Assembly (NCBI GenBank): GCA_040403315.1
Contig: JBBAKX010000002.1
Coordinates: forward strand, 372,001 to 436,000
Length of the DNA stretch: 64,000 nt
Direction of reading: 5' to 3'
Origin: CAMCXT01 sp040403315
GTDB lineage: Bacteria > Bacteroidota > Bacteroidia > M30B66
The position numbers and the translations under genes are program-made. The notes beneath the pieces were generated by a model. That model worked only from the letters and a program-made list of their open reading frames with translations. It searched no databases and was not told the origin of the DNA. Below, in pieces: positions 8,274 to 17,888 of this stretch (position 1 is its first letter; each line of letters opens with the position of its first letter).

Positions 8274-9542
8274 TCAATTGGATATGCTCTCCGGCTGATT
8301 AGCTATTTCATTTTCATGTTTTACTAATGGCGCTTTATAATGAGCAAGCACCTTCATAGCTACAAACAAACTTAGTAAACACAGTATAGCGGCAAGTATG
8401 AATGCTGCTCCAGGAAAATAAACAGGCGCATCTTTGGCGGTAAAAGCTGAAAACAAACCTGTCATCAATGGCGGACCAATAATGGCGGTTAAACTTAGTA
8501 AACTTGTTAAAGCCCCCTGCAATTCTCCTTGCTCATTTGCAGACACTTGACCCGACATAATCCCCTGCAACGAAGGGCCACAGATTCCACCCAAACAATA
8601 TGGAATCAATGCTGCATACATCATCCAACTAGCTGTTGCAAATCCAAAAAACGTTAAACCAATGGCATAAAGAATTAAGCCAACGTAAACCGATTTTTTT
8701 GCGCCTAATCTTGGGTTTATAAATCGGATCAATCCACCCTGAACTAATGCTACCAATATGCCAACAAATCCTAGTGAATATCCTACCTCAGCTTCATTCC
8801 ATTTGAATTGTTCCATTGTAAAAAACGACCAAGTACTTTGAACTGCATGCGAAGCGATGTAAACCAATACCAGAGAAATCACCATTCCACCAATTACTGG
8901 AAATCTGCGCAACCTTAAAATCGCCTTAAATGGATTCGCACGTGACCATTCAAACTTTCTTCTGTTTTCGATAGCTAATGATTCCGGTAAAATAAAATAC
9001 CCGTACAAGAAATTTAGAAAGGTTAACCCAGCAGCAACAAGAAATGGAACCTGAGCTCCAAATTGACCCAATAAACCTCCAACTACTGGTCCGATGATAA
9101 ACCCTAATCCAAATGCAGCGCCTACCAAACCAAAATTCTGCGCCCGTTTTTCTGGTGTGCTGATATCAGCAATATAGGCTGTTGCGGTTGTGATGCTTGC
9201 TCCCATGATGCCCGCAATTATTCGACCTAAAAACAACCAGGTGATTGTTGGAGCATACGCCAGCAACAAGTAATCAATTGCAAAACCTAGCAACGAAAGC
9301 AATAAAATAGGTCTTCGACCATACTGATCGCTTAGGTTTCCCAAAATCGGAGAAAATACAAATTGCATAATCGCAAAGGCAAACAACAGCCATCCGCCAT
9401 ATTCAGAGGCAACACTTAGCGACTCACCAGTTAGTTGCTGAATGAGTTTAGGAAAAACTGGAATGATAATGCCCAACCCTGTTACATCTATCAATAATGT
9501 AGCGAAAATAAAGCCCATCGCAGGCTTTAACCGTTTGTTCAT
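8274..9542 (-). CDS. MFS transporter, TCR/Tet family (DHA1)
   Basis: 422 residues with about 12 hydrophobic segments, the normal size for drug:H+ antiporters. The TetA-like N-terminus reads FIFATLLIDVTGLGIIIPVF, and loop 2-3 carries MFS motif A as GNLSDQYGRRP. The middle has the family's GLGFIIGPVVGG, the antiporter motif C-like segment in TM5. Proteins of this family are inner-membrane exporters; close Bacteroidota members are annotated as tetracycline-type transporters, but resistance cannot be claimed from sequence. No TetR-type regulator is adjacent. It lies about 40 nt downstream of the YjbR gene on the same strand. Confidence 0.92.
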   Translation of the reverse strand: MNKRLKPAMGFIFATLLIDVTGLGIIIPVFPKLIQQLTGESLSVASEYGGWLLFAFAIMQFVFSPILGNLSDQYGRRPILLLSLLGFAIDYLLLAYAPTITWLFLGRIIAGIMGASITTATAYIADISTPEKRAQNFGLVGAAFGLGFIIGPVVGGLLGQFGAQVPFLVAAGLTFLNFLYGYFILPESLAIENRRKFEWSRANPFKAILRLRRFPVIGGMVISLVLVYIASHAVQSTWSFFTMEQFKWNEAEVGYSLGFVGILVALVQGGLIRFINPRLGAKKSVYVGLILYAIGLTFFGFATASWMMYAALIPYCLGGICGPSLQGIMSGQVSANEQGELQGALTSLLSLTAIIGPPLMTGLFSAFTAKDAPVYFPGAAFILAAILCLLSLFVAMKVLAHYKAPLVKHENEIANQPESISN

Positions 9543-9583
9543 GGGTTGGATGTTTTCATTGTATTTTCAATTTGTTAAAATCG

Positions 9584-9931
9584 TTAGATCTCGAATTGCT
9601 CACGTTGTTTTTTGGATAAACTACCAACTATCAAACTATATGAATGACAGATGAGTTCCTCTAACATTTTTGCAGGAAGCGCTTCATAATTTACGGTATT
9701 CCACCATTTCTTATTCATGTGATAACCAGGTTGAATCTGCTCATATTGCTCGCGCAATTCTACCGATCTCTCAGGATCACACTTTAAATTAATCGTGCCA
9801 ACTTTATCTAATGGCAGCAATGCGAATATCTTACCTCCTATCCTCAGCGCCAATGTTTCTGGGCCAAATGGAAGATCTTCTGTAGCTTTGGGAAGCGAAA
9901 TACAATATAACCGAACTGCTTCAACGTCCAT
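9584..9931 (-). CDS. MmcQ/YjbR family protein
   Basis: 115 residues. Family signatures are the opening YCISLPKATEDLPFGPETLA, the KIFALL strand, NLKCDPERSVELREQY and the terminal GYHMNKKWWNTV region. YjbR-like proteins have a CyaY-like fold and were proposed to bind DNA; their biochemical role is unknown. The start (ATG at 9929-9931) is one base beyond the end of the upstream Lrp/AsnC regulator gene, so both are on one transcript. Confidence 0.9.
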   Translation of the reverse strand: MDVEAVRLYCISLPKATEDLPFGPETLALRIGGKIFALLPLDKVGTINLKCDPERSVELREQYEQIQPGYHMNKKWWNTVNYEALPAKMLEELICHSYSLIVGSLSKKQREQFEI

Positions 9932-9932
9932 T

Positions 9933-10418
9933 TTACTTATCGTAATTTAGTGGCAACAGATGAGAATTTTTCATCTCAGATATAATTAGCATCGTTTGAA
10001 CATGGCCGATTTCCTCCATTTTACTGAATGTTGATGAAATCAGTTTCTCAAATGCTGGAATGTCCTGAACCAAGACTTTCAACAAATAATCTGCATTGCC
10101 AGTAATTTGATAGCATTCCATAATCTCTGGAATGGCGTTAATTCGTTCCTTAAATTTATTAATTACGTTTTCAACTTGCCTGCTTAAGGTAATTTGAATA
10201 AAAACGCTCACACCCAATTTCAATTTACTCTTATTTAAATGGGCGTGATAACTTTCAATAAACTTCATCTTCTCCAATTTCTTCACCCGTTCGAGGGTTG
10301 GAGCTGGAGATAAACCAATTTGGTTACTTAATTCGAGGTTGGTAATTCGACCATCTTCCTGTAGTAATTTCAGAATTTTCAGGTCGATGGAATCTAGTTT
10401 GTCGCCAGGGATACTCAT
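9933..10418 (-). CDS. Lrp/AsnC family transcriptional regulator
   Basis: 161 residues from the ATG at 10416-10418 (MSIPGDKLDSIDLK). An 8-residue upstream extension is possible but does not fit the family. The N-terminal winged helix-turn-helix (about 5-65) includes ILKLLQEDGRITNLELSNQI and LSPAPTLERVKKLEK. The RAM ligand-binding domain (about 75-155) contains ECYQITGNADYLLKVLVQD. Lrp-type regulators bind amino acids or related ligands and often control neighbouring transporters, so YjbR and the MFS exporter downstream are natural candidate targets, though this is inference. Confidence 0.92.
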   Translation of the reverse strand: MSIPGDKLDSIDLKILKLLQEDGRITNLELSNQIGLSPAPTLERVKKLEKMKFIESYHAHLNKSKLKLGVSVFIQITLSRQVENVINKFKERINAIPEIMECYQITGNADYLLKVLVQDIPAFEKLISSTFSKMEEIGHVQTMLIISEMKNSHLLPLNYDK

Positions 10419-10467
10419 GATGTAAATGTACTCAGGAAGCAATTAATCCCAAAGCGGAAACTTCATT

Positions 10468-12675
10468 TCAAGCGATAGGCAAATTTATTTTAAACGTTGT
10501 TCCAACTCCTTGCTCCGACTCCAACTCAATCATACCTTGAAGCTTTGAAATTGAATCTCTTACGTTCGATAAGCCCAAGCCTGAACTTCCTTCAGCATTA
10601 CCAACGGTATAATATGTATCAAAAATTTTTGAATGGTGCTCACTCGCAATACCGATCCCGTTGTCTTGAAGTGAAAATACATTCCACATTGGGAATTTTT
10701 CTACACTCACACGAACAAACTTATTCGGCTTCGCTGGATCATGGTAGCGAATTGAATTAGAGATCAAATTACTAAAAATGATTCTTAATCTTGAAGCATC
10801 CGATTGAATCACAAATTCTTCGGGAATTAAATTTTCAAACTGAATACCAGAAGCATGAGCAGAAAATCGCAAATCATCAATAATTTCAGTTATTAAATCT
10901 GCTAGTTTTACATCCGAATGCATTACTGTTCCTCTGCTTTTCAAGGATGCAATCATATCGTTGGTGAAAGATTCTAGTTTCTTCACCGATTTCTCCATCA
11001 TATTTAAATAATTGGAAAATTCGGCTGGATTCTTCTCTTCTCGAGCCAAAGTAATTAATCCATTTACAGAATTCATCGGAGCCCTTAAGTCATGCGAAAG
11101 CACTTTAATTAACTTGTCGAGCTCCTTATTATTATTCTCAATTTCAATATATTGACTCTTAAAACGGTCGTCGGCTTTTTTCCTTTCTGTAATGTCGATC
11201 ATGCTCACACATACACCTAAAACAATATCGCTTTCGTCGGTAACCGGACTAAAACTCATACCAAACCAAAATTCTACACCTGGTCTGAAACGGTACACCA
11301 TTTCATCATGAACCTGCTCGCCTGCTTTTGCACGGATAAATTGGTCCGACCATAAGGCTTGCATGTCGGACAATACATAATCTACAAATGGTGTATTCTC
11401 CTGAATTTCACGCCCCATTAACTGAATACTTTGTCGATTAGCGGTTAAGTTAAACGCTTTGATTCGACCTTGTGGTTCAAGCAGGATGATTCCTTGGTCA
11501 ACAGTGTTGAAAATTGAATTCAACATCGCAACTGTTTCCTTCTGCTTTTCACCATATTTTCTGCTCAGTGTGATGTCTTTACATACTCTGATGTAACCCG
11601 AAACTCGACCTTTATCGTCGTAAAGAAGAGATGCTTTATTGTCGGACCAAATTATATTGTCGTTTCGGGTGATCAGCTTGGATTCCCATTGAATCAATGA
11701 TCCTCCAAAAACATCTTGCAATTCTTTTCTAACTAAGTACTTATCGATCTCCGCATAAAGTAATTCATAACTTTTGCCGAGCATATCTTCTCTTCGATAA
11801 CCGAAAGTTTCTTCAGCGCCTTCGTTCCAATACGTGATTATCCCCTTGCGATCGGTTACGAATATAGTATCCCGAACATTCTTCAAAATGTTGGCTTGGA
11901 TTAGGACTTCTTCCTGAACCCTGCGTTTATCGGTTACATCATCTGCCAAAACCAGAAAACACTGGATGCCCTGAAAAATCATTTCTCTAACTCTACATTC
12001 TACATAAACAACCTTTCCATTTTTGCAGATATGTCGGAAAATTTCTGGGATATTGTAATTACCGTCATTTTCAATGATTGAGTTTAGCAATGCCTCCACT
12101 TCATCGGCTGGATGCAACTCAGTGACTTTCATTTGAAGAAATTCTTCTTCAGAATATCCAAAGTGCCAAACAGCAGACTGGTTCACTCCAACAATTTGAA
12201 AAGTATCCTTCTGCCTGATATACATAGGAATTGGATTGTTTTCGAATAGCAAACGATAAGTTTCTTGGCTTTCACGAAGCAATTCAATGCTATTTTTTCG
12301 CTCGATACTGTAAGTGATCGATTTGGCCAATAGCTTTTCTTCGAATTCACCTTTCACCAAATAGTCCTGAGCACCATTCTTTACAGCATCGTGTGCAAAA
12401 CGGGTGTCGTTTAATCCCGACAAAATCAAGACAGGTGTTTGTGGCGAATGTTGGCTTATTCTAAAGAAGGAGTCGATTCCGTAACTATCTGGTAATGATA
12501 GATCAAGGAGTATCACATCGAAACTTTTGGTTTGCAAATGTTGAATCGCATGTGCAAGTGCGTCTACATGAACGATATCTTTCTGGAAATCTCTGATCTC
12601 CAAAAGCATTTGTTCAATGAGTAGGTAATCTCCTGCATTGTCTTCAACCACCAATATCTGCAACCGCCTATTCAT
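10468..12675 (-). CDS. REC-PAS sensor histidine kinase
   Basis: 735 residues. An N-terminal receiver domain (1-125) has EDN at 11-13, phospho-acceptor D58 (VILLDLSLPD) and K108 (YLVKGE). About three PAS domains follow (around 135-250, 260-375 and 385-505), the second with the FGYRREDMLG phrase. The dimerisation domain has H528 in LSHDLRAP and the HATPase domain has N-box NLISNSIRYHD, G1 DNGIGIA and G2 GSSGLGLSNV. It is a cytosolic hybrid with an N-terminal receiver and no membrane segments, so it likely sits within a phosphorelay. It is transcribed away from the broken PAS/REC gene at 13.2 kb. Confidence 0.93.
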   Translation of the reverse strand: MNRRLQILVVEDNAGDYLLIEQMLLEIRDFQKDIVHVDALAHAIQHLQTKSFDVILLDLSLPDSYGIDSFFRISQHSPQTPVLILSGLNDTRFAHDAVKNGAQDYLVKGEFEEKLLAKSITYSIERKNSIELLRESQETYRLLFENNPIPMYIRQKDTFQIVGVNQSAVWHFGYSEEEFLQMKVTELHPADEVEALLNSIIENDGNYNIPEIFRHICKNGKVVYVECRVREMIFQGIQCFLVLADDVTDKRRVQEEVLIQANILKNVRDTIFVTDRKGIITYWNEGAEETFGYRREDMLGKSYELLYAEIDKYLVRKELQDVFGGSLIQWESKLITRNDNIIWSDNKASLLYDDKGRVSGYIRVCKDITLSRKYGEKQKETVAMLNSIFNTVDQGIILLEPQGRIKAFNLTANRQSIQLMGREIQENTPFVDYVLSDMQALWSDQFIRAKAGEQVHDEMVYRFRPGVEFWFGMSFSPVTDESDIVLGVCVSMIDITERKKADDRFKSQYIEIENNNKELDKLIKVLSHDLRAPMNSVNGLITLAREEKNPAEFSNYLNMMEKSVKKLESFTNDMIASLKSRGTVMHSDVKLADLITEIIDDLRFSAHASGIQFENLIPEEFVIQSDASRLRIIFSNLISNSIRYHDPAKPNKFVRVSVEKFPMWNVFSLQDNGIGIASEHHSKIFDTYYTVGNAEGSSGLGLSNVRDSISKLQGMIELESEQGVGTTFKINLPIA

Positions 12676-13245
12676 TTTCTTTGAATAACGCGATTAGCAA
12701 GCGATTGATATAATTGCACACCAAGATACTTTGTAGTACTCCTGCTTCATAAGTATAGATTTCCGTATTCAATACGAAACCAAGTTGTTTGAGTTACATT
12801 TAGATAAAACCGATAAATAAAATAAGTTTTTGGATTTCACTTTTGTTTAAGTCTGTAAAGCTATTCAATAGATAAATGAAATACAAAACATTCAACTCAA
12901 ATTTAATTTTCAGGATTTATAATGCATGCAGATAAAACCATTTTGAATTTTACAAAATGATTAGGCATTCTTAAGGGTGGAACTTCTATTTGCCAAAATC
13001 AAAATCTGAAGCCGTTTTTCAATCAGTAGTAACACAAAAATAAGTTAGACACAGTATAAATAACAGTTATTAAATCAATAGCCTCCACCCTTCTAACTGC
13101 ACGTTTCCTGCACTGCTCTTCATTTTGTAAAAAAACGAATCTTAAGATAAGTTCGATTTCGTCGAATTCCACGTTTGGCGTAGAACATATTACAGGTTAG
13201 ATCCATTTTTTTGTAAATTGTAATTGAATTTTCGAGCCTGTGCTG
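12676..13245. other. 570-bp divergent intergenic region between two PAS/two-component genes
   Basis: AT-rich region that must contain both divergent promoters. A near-perfect dyad, cgtatt-c-aatacg flanked by T and A tracts, lies at 12760-12779 and could be a regulator site. No perfect TAnnTTTG was found close to either start, and no reading frame or RNA gene is recognisable. Confidence 0.45.
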
Positions 13246-14373
13246 ATGGAAAGTAAAATCACGAATGCGTCATTGTTCAAGACCTTGTTCAGCAAGAGCA
13301 TTCATGCAGGCTGTTTAACGGATGCAGAATTTAATCTGATCGATTACAATACTGCCTTCTTAGGAATGCTTCACCTGGGATCTGATATAGAAGGTAAGTC
13401 CCTTTGGGAAGTCTTTACTGCAGTAGGTTTAAATCCAGCCGACTTACCCAAACTCAATCAGCTAATAAAACAATTGCATTTAGGAGAGCCTTTTACAGGA
13501 AAACTAAGGATCAACACTAAAAATGCAAGAAGATTAAAAATAGATTTCACGGGGCATTCACTTGGGCATGGAGGGGATTTTAAATATTATTTTGAATTTA
13601 CCGATTTAACAGCAGAGATTGAAGTTAGAAAAGCGTTGCGCGCCTCAATGAGTAGCTTGCAAATTGCGACCGATATCTCAAATCTTGGGATATTTGATTA
13701 CGACTTTAGAACAGAAAAGTGGTTGCTTAATCCACGGTTTTATCAGATTCTCGGAATCTCAATGTCTATTGGTGATAATATTGAGAATACTGTAAATAGC
13801 ATTATTCAGCCGGAAGATTTTCCAATGTTGCTATCCGAATGGGTCGACAAAAAAACAAATGGCGATAAGCTTGATATCATTTTCAGAATCATTCATCCCA
13901 AGGAAGGAATTAAGTACGTAAAATGTATTGGAGAATGCTTAAAAGACACCCAAAATCAACCATGGAGATTTGTAGGAACCGTTCAAGATATATCTGAGCA
14001 AATTATTCAAGAGAAAAACTTAATAAGCGAAGAACGGTGGAAATTCGCTGTTGAAGGAGATAAAAATGGAATCTGGGATTGGAATGTATTGATAGACGAA
14101 TTGTTTTTCAGTGAATCGTGCTATACGATTCTAGGGTACTCGAAAAATGATTATTTACTAAAGGAAGTGAATACATGGATTGCAGAAATCCATCCAGACT
14201 ATCTTGGTCAAGTTGAACTAACTGCTGGAAAAATGCGAACTGGTGAAATTGATTCCTTCCATGTTGAAATGCGTTTAAAATGTGCAGATGGTTCATACAA
14301 ATGGATTTTAAACCGAGGCAAGACATTTAAACGCGACGTATTAGGCAAACCGATGAGGATCTTAGGGCTGTAG
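13246..14373 (+). CDS. 5' part of an interrupted PAS-PAS-PAS-DHp-REC protein
   Basis: 375 codons from the ATG at 13246 to an in-frame TAG at 14371-14373. Three PAS domains are recognisable: residues about 5-125 (DYNTAFLGMLHLGSDIEGKS), 130-260 (PAS_3-type, LGIFDYDFRTEKWLLNPRF) and 265-375 (GIWDWNVLIDELFFSESCYT, then YKWILNRGKTFKRD). The stop falls inside the conserved PAC ending: MRILGL-stop-SDITKSK. The frame continues uninterrupted past the stop into a histidine-kinase-like dimerisation helix and a receiver domain. Without readthrough the product would lack every signalling output domain. Confidence 0.75.
   Translation: MESKITNASLFKTLFSKSIHAGCLTDAEFNLIDYNTAFLGMLHLGSDIEGKSLWEVFTAVGLNPADLPKLNQLIKQLHLGEPFTGKLRINTKNARRLKIDFTGHSLGHGGDFKYYFEFTDLTAEIEVRKALRASMSSLQIATDISNLGIFDYDFRTEKWLLNPRFYQILGISMSIGDNIENTVNSIIQPEDFPMLLSEWVDKKTNGDKLDIIFRIIHPKEGIKYVKCIGECLKDTQNQPWRFVGTVQDISEQIIQEKNLISEERWKFAVEGDKNGIWDWNVLIDELFFSESCYTILGYSKNDYLLKEVNTWIAEIHPDYLGQVELTAGKMRTGEIDSFHVEMRLKCADGSYKWILNRGKTFKRDVLGKPMRILGL
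14371..14373 (+). other. In-frame amber codon splitting the PAS/REC gene
   Basis: TAG in the same frame as both flanking coding segments. The residues on each side (RILGL and SDITKSK) form a normal PAC-domain end, so one coding sequence was interrupted. TAG serves as an ordinary stop elsewhere in the window, for example at the end of dnaX (43865-43867), which argues against amber being generally reassigned. Confidence 0.85.
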
Positions 14374-15036
14374 TCGGATATTACAAAATCAAAATCTGAT
14401 GAAGTCAAAATCAAAGAATATGTAAGCAATCTTGAAAAATTTGCTACACTTACATCACACGAATTGAGGCATCCAGTGGCTAAAATCATGGCAATTTCAA
14501 ATCAATTGAAAGAATTTGGATTAAATGAAGCTGAAGTTAGCCAACTTTTGCATAATCTTGCTATTACTGCAGATGAATTGGATTCAGTAATAATTGAGAT
14601 GAGCGAATTAGTGGCCACGGAGAAACAAAAAATTGAGCATATGGATATGAGCAAAACACAAAGCACAGAAAATCACCAGTCTATTTGGTTCATCGACGAT
14701 GATGTAATCAATAATTTGCTTAATGAAAGGCTACTTAAAAAGCACTTTCCTTCTATAGTTTGCAAAACGTTTAGTGAAGCCGAAAGGGCTTTTGAAGAAC
14801 TATCTTCCAATGCCGATGGGCTTCCAGATGCCATTTTTCTCGACATCAATATGCCAGTGATGAATGGCTGGGACTTTCTCGACAATATGCTCAGCAAGAA
14901 GTTAAATCTCATGGTTTACATGCTCACATCTTCGATAGATCCAAAAGATGAGGAAAAAGCATTGGCATATTCTGCAGTAAAAGATTTTATTTCGAAACCA
15001 TTAAAAGAAGAACGACTTCGAAAAATTATCGGCTAA
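14374..15036 (+). pseudogene. 3' part of the interrupted gene: DHp helix plus receiver domain
   Basis: Continues the frame of the upstream PAS segment. The first decoded residues SDITKSK finish the third PAS domain. A dimerisation helix follows with the H-box ATLTSHELRHPVAKI. No HATPase domain follows; instead a linker leads to a receiver domain with IWFIDDDV, phospho-acceptor FLDINMPVMNG and lysine FISKPLKEER. The first usable ATG is at 14488, inside the DHp helix, so independent expression would give a truncated helix plus REC. The intact architecture (PAS-PAS-PAS-DHp-REC without catalytic domain) would need phosphoryl groups from another kinase. Confidence 0.75.
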
Positions 15037-15185
15037 ACATTTGCCTGTTGGTTGATCAATATCTATCTATATATTACTGTATAAAAATCCGAAGCTCAAA
15101 CTAAAGCTGCAGAATTATGATCTAATTTTCCATTAAATCATAACTAGTTTACCCTGCGGCGTCAAAATCAATATTTTCGGCAAAA

Positions 15186-17888
15186 TTATTTATGCACAGA
15201 AAAATAGAAGGTACTGCCTTCGCCTAAAATGCTTTCAACCCAAATTTCACCTTGGTGTTTTTCCGCAATCTTTTTGCAAACTGCTAACCCAATACCAGTT
15301 CCAGAGAATTCGTTTTTGTTGTGTAGACGCTTAAATGGCAAGTAAATTAAATCGTATTGTCGAGAATCAATACCGATTCCATTGTCTTTCACACTGAAAA
15401 TATGATGGGTAAATGTATCCTCATAATTGATTCGTATTTCCGGTCTCGATTTATCGTTATATTTAATTGCATTTGAAAGCAAATTGTCGATTATCTGCTG
15501 CAATAAAGATCTGATTCCTCGAATTTTAGGCAACTCACTCACATATACTTTGGCATCTCGCTCTCGAATCATTTGTTGATAAACCTGCAAAGCATCATGC
15601 ACAATATCCATCATACTTATTTCAACAAAATCCTCCTCAGTAGTACCAACCCTCGAATAAGTAAGCAAATCTTGAATAAGGCGTTTCATCCGATTGGCAC
15701 CATCGATGGCAAAACCAACATATTGTTCGGTTCTTTCCGTCATGGATATTTCCTTGCTATCCAACAATAGCTGCATAAATGAAGAAATCATCCTCAATGG
15801 CTCTTGCAAATCGTGCGAAACGATATATGCAAACTGCTCTAACTCTTTGTTGAAACCTAGAAGCTGTTGAGCCCTGTGTTGCAAAGCATCATTTAATTGA
15901 ATCAATGTTGCTTCACTTTGCTTTAAAGCAGTTATGTCTTGCATTGTACCAATCATTCGAAGGGCATTTCCTTTGTCGTCGTAAAGAAAAATGCCTCGGT
16001 CGAGGATGTATTTATAAGTTCCGTCGGCACACAGATACTGATATTCATCAATCCAATAACGCTCTTTCTTGAGCATCCTAGCTTGAAGATTATTCATAAC
16101 CCGCTCCTTGTCGACGGGGTGTATAAAATCTTCCCAATTGTTAATCCTCGACAAACCTGGCGCTTCTATGTGCCCAAACAATCTGCTAAATGAGTCTCCC
16201 CAATCAATAATGTCTTGTTTGATATCCCAATCGTAAATAGCGTCGTTTGTTGCTTGTCGGAGCAAACGAAACTTTTCATTCTGACTGCGGAGTTCTTCGT
16301 CGTATAAAACCCTAAGGGTTAAATCTTTACCTGCCGCATAAACGATTCCATCTTGGTTATTTAAACTCAACGACCATTCGAGCCAGAATTTTTTACCATT
16401 TAAATCCACCACAACGTTCTCAAAGCGCGATACATCATTCGCTTGAAGATTCTGAAAAGCCGTCAAACTGACTTCTACATAACTATCATCAACCCAATCA
16501 AAAAATGAGGTGCCAACAAGCTCTTCGCCGGATTTACCCAAGATTTCTGAGAAACGTTGATTCACTTTATAAAACTTCCCGCTTCGATCGAGAATACAAA
16601 GCAGATCGGGAACCAACTGGAAAATTTGCCTAGATTCCAAAGAAATTCGTTTACTTTCAATGAAGGAACCTAGTCTTAATGCCAATTCACGGAGCAATCG
16701 AATCACTTTTAGCTCTTCGGCCAATTGTGATCCTGAAAAGAACATTAAGGTAGCAACTTGCTCTTCAGCAAATTCAACAGGAATAGCGAAGCCAACCGTT
16801 AATCCTATTTCTCCGCAAACCTTTTTCCTGCTAAAATCGGGATCCAGAAAAAGGTTGATTACCCTAATGGGCTCTTCTTTTCCAGATCGAGGATGTTCTT
16901 TAATAAACGTCAATTCAAGCGTACTTGAAAAGTCTCTAAATTTTAGATATTGAGGATTTTCAGGATAATGGGCTGCCATCAACCGCTCCTTGTTGTGCAT
17001 ATAATCTGGCAACCAGCATTCGCCCGCTGCAAGCTTCGTTTCTGCGCACAATGAAGCAAGCATAGCTGCCAAACCCTCTTTCAAATTGACAGAAGACTGA
17101 AATTGTGAAAGCAAGCGATTTACAATTTCGTTGGTTTGTTGCTCCACGATTTCATTGGTAACATCGTTGGCAAAGCAAACTGTACCAGCAACTTTTCCAT
17201 CCTGATAAAAAGGATAACCATCAATTTGCCAATGCTGGATGCCACCAAATCGTGAATGAATCGCTAACCTTATCTCCTGATGCAGGCCAGCAAGCGTTTT
17301 TTGAAAGGAAGCCTCAGCTTGTTGAATATCATCTCCTTGTAAAAGGATCGAAAAACCTGCATCTAACAACTTTTCGCAAGTTAGACCAGTCATCTGACAA
17401 CACTTTTCATTTGCATAAATGAGTCGCCAATTGGTATTGAATGCAAAAACGATTTGCGGACTATTCTCTAACTCCAACGTAAAATCGCCATCCATAAAGG
17501 AATACCGAGGAATCGCTATACCTGAATTCGATTTCACATCTTGCTGCCAGAGGAAAAACAATTGTTGATTTATTCTGATAGGTTTCAGTTGGAAGGAGAT
17601 CCAGAATTTCCGGTCTGATCTAGTTGAAACGAACAAATCGATTTCACTACTTTCTTCCTTTGTTAAAAGACCTTGAATCTTTTGAGAAATGGATGAATCA
17701 GATTGAATACCTAAAAATTCATCTAATTGCTCAAGTGGTTGATCCCTTTCAAGGAGGCTTAAAAAAGCACTATTGGAATAAAGTAAATAACCTGCTTTCT
17801 CTGCTGTATGCGCAGTCGTTAAAAAAACAGGCAAATTCAAATGATCGGCCAGCGCATGAAATAAATCGGTTGAAATTGCTTGATTCAT
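15186..17888 (-). CDS. Multi-PAS/GAF sensor histidine kinase
   Basis: 900 residues, cytosolic. Domains in order: PAS (about 8-110), PAS (about 130-245, IVFAFNTNWRLIYANEKCCQ), GAF-like (about 255-410), PAS (about 420-530, LDRSGKFYKVNQRFSEILGK), PAS_3 (about 540-655, DWDIKQDIIDWGDSFSRLFG), HisKA (about 665-740, phospho-His in YIVSHDLQEPLRMI) and HATPase (about 775-900, N-box DNLLSNAIKYND, G1 DNGIGID, G2 GTGIGLAVCKKI). The VSHDLQEPLR form is typical of phytochrome-like kinases, but no bilin-binding features are evident. Its ATG (17886-17888) directly abuts the stop of the holin-like gene upstream. Confidence 0.93.
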   Translation of the reverse strand: MNQAISTDLFHALADHLNLPVFLTTAHTAEKAGYLLYSNSAFLSLLERDQPLEQLDEFLGIQSDSSISQKIQGLLTKEESSEIDLFVSTRSDRKFWISFQLKPIRINQQLFFLWQQDVKSNSGIAIPRYSFMDGDFTLELENSPQIVFAFNTNWRLIYANEKCCQMTGLTCEKLLDAGFSILLQGDDIQQAEASFQKTLAGLHQEIRLAIHSRFGGIQHWQIDGYPFYQDGKVAGTVCFANDVTNEIVEQQTNEIVNRLLSQFQSSVNLKEGLAAMLASLCAETKLAAGECWLPDYMHNKERLMAAHYPENPQYLKFRDFSSTLELTFIKEHPRSGKEEPIRVINLFLDPDFSRKKVCGEIGLTVGFAIPVEFAEEQVATLMFFSGSQLAEELKVIRLLRELALRLGSFIESKRISLESRQIFQLVPDLLCILDRSGKFYKVNQRFSEILGKSGEELVGTSFFDWVDDSYVEVSLTAFQNLQANDVSRFENVVVDLNGKKFWLEWSLSLNNQDGIVYAAGKDLTLRVLYDEELRSQNEKFRLLRQATNDAIYDWDIKQDIIDWGDSFSRLFGHIEAPGLSRINNWEDFIHPVDKERVMNNLQARMLKKERYWIDEYQYLCADGTYKYILDRGIFLYDDKGNALRMIGTMQDITALKQSEATLIQLNDALQHRAQQLLGFNKELEQFAYIVSHDLQEPLRMISSFMQLLLDSKEISMTERTEQYVGFAIDGANRMKRLIQDLLTYSRVGTTEEDFVEISMMDIVHDALQVYQQMIRERDAKVYVSELPKIRGIRSLLQQIIDNLLSNAIKYNDKSRPEIRINYEDTFTHHIFSVKDNGIGIDSRQYDLIYLPFKRLHNKNEFSGTGIGLAVCKKIAEKHQGEIWVESILGEGSTFYFSVHK

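Noticed and set aside
8274..9542. Calling the TCR/Tet-family transporter a tetracycline-resistance gene
   Set aside because: Family membership alone does not show resistance; no regulator or mobile context, and many Bacteroidota carry such transporters as housekeeping genes.
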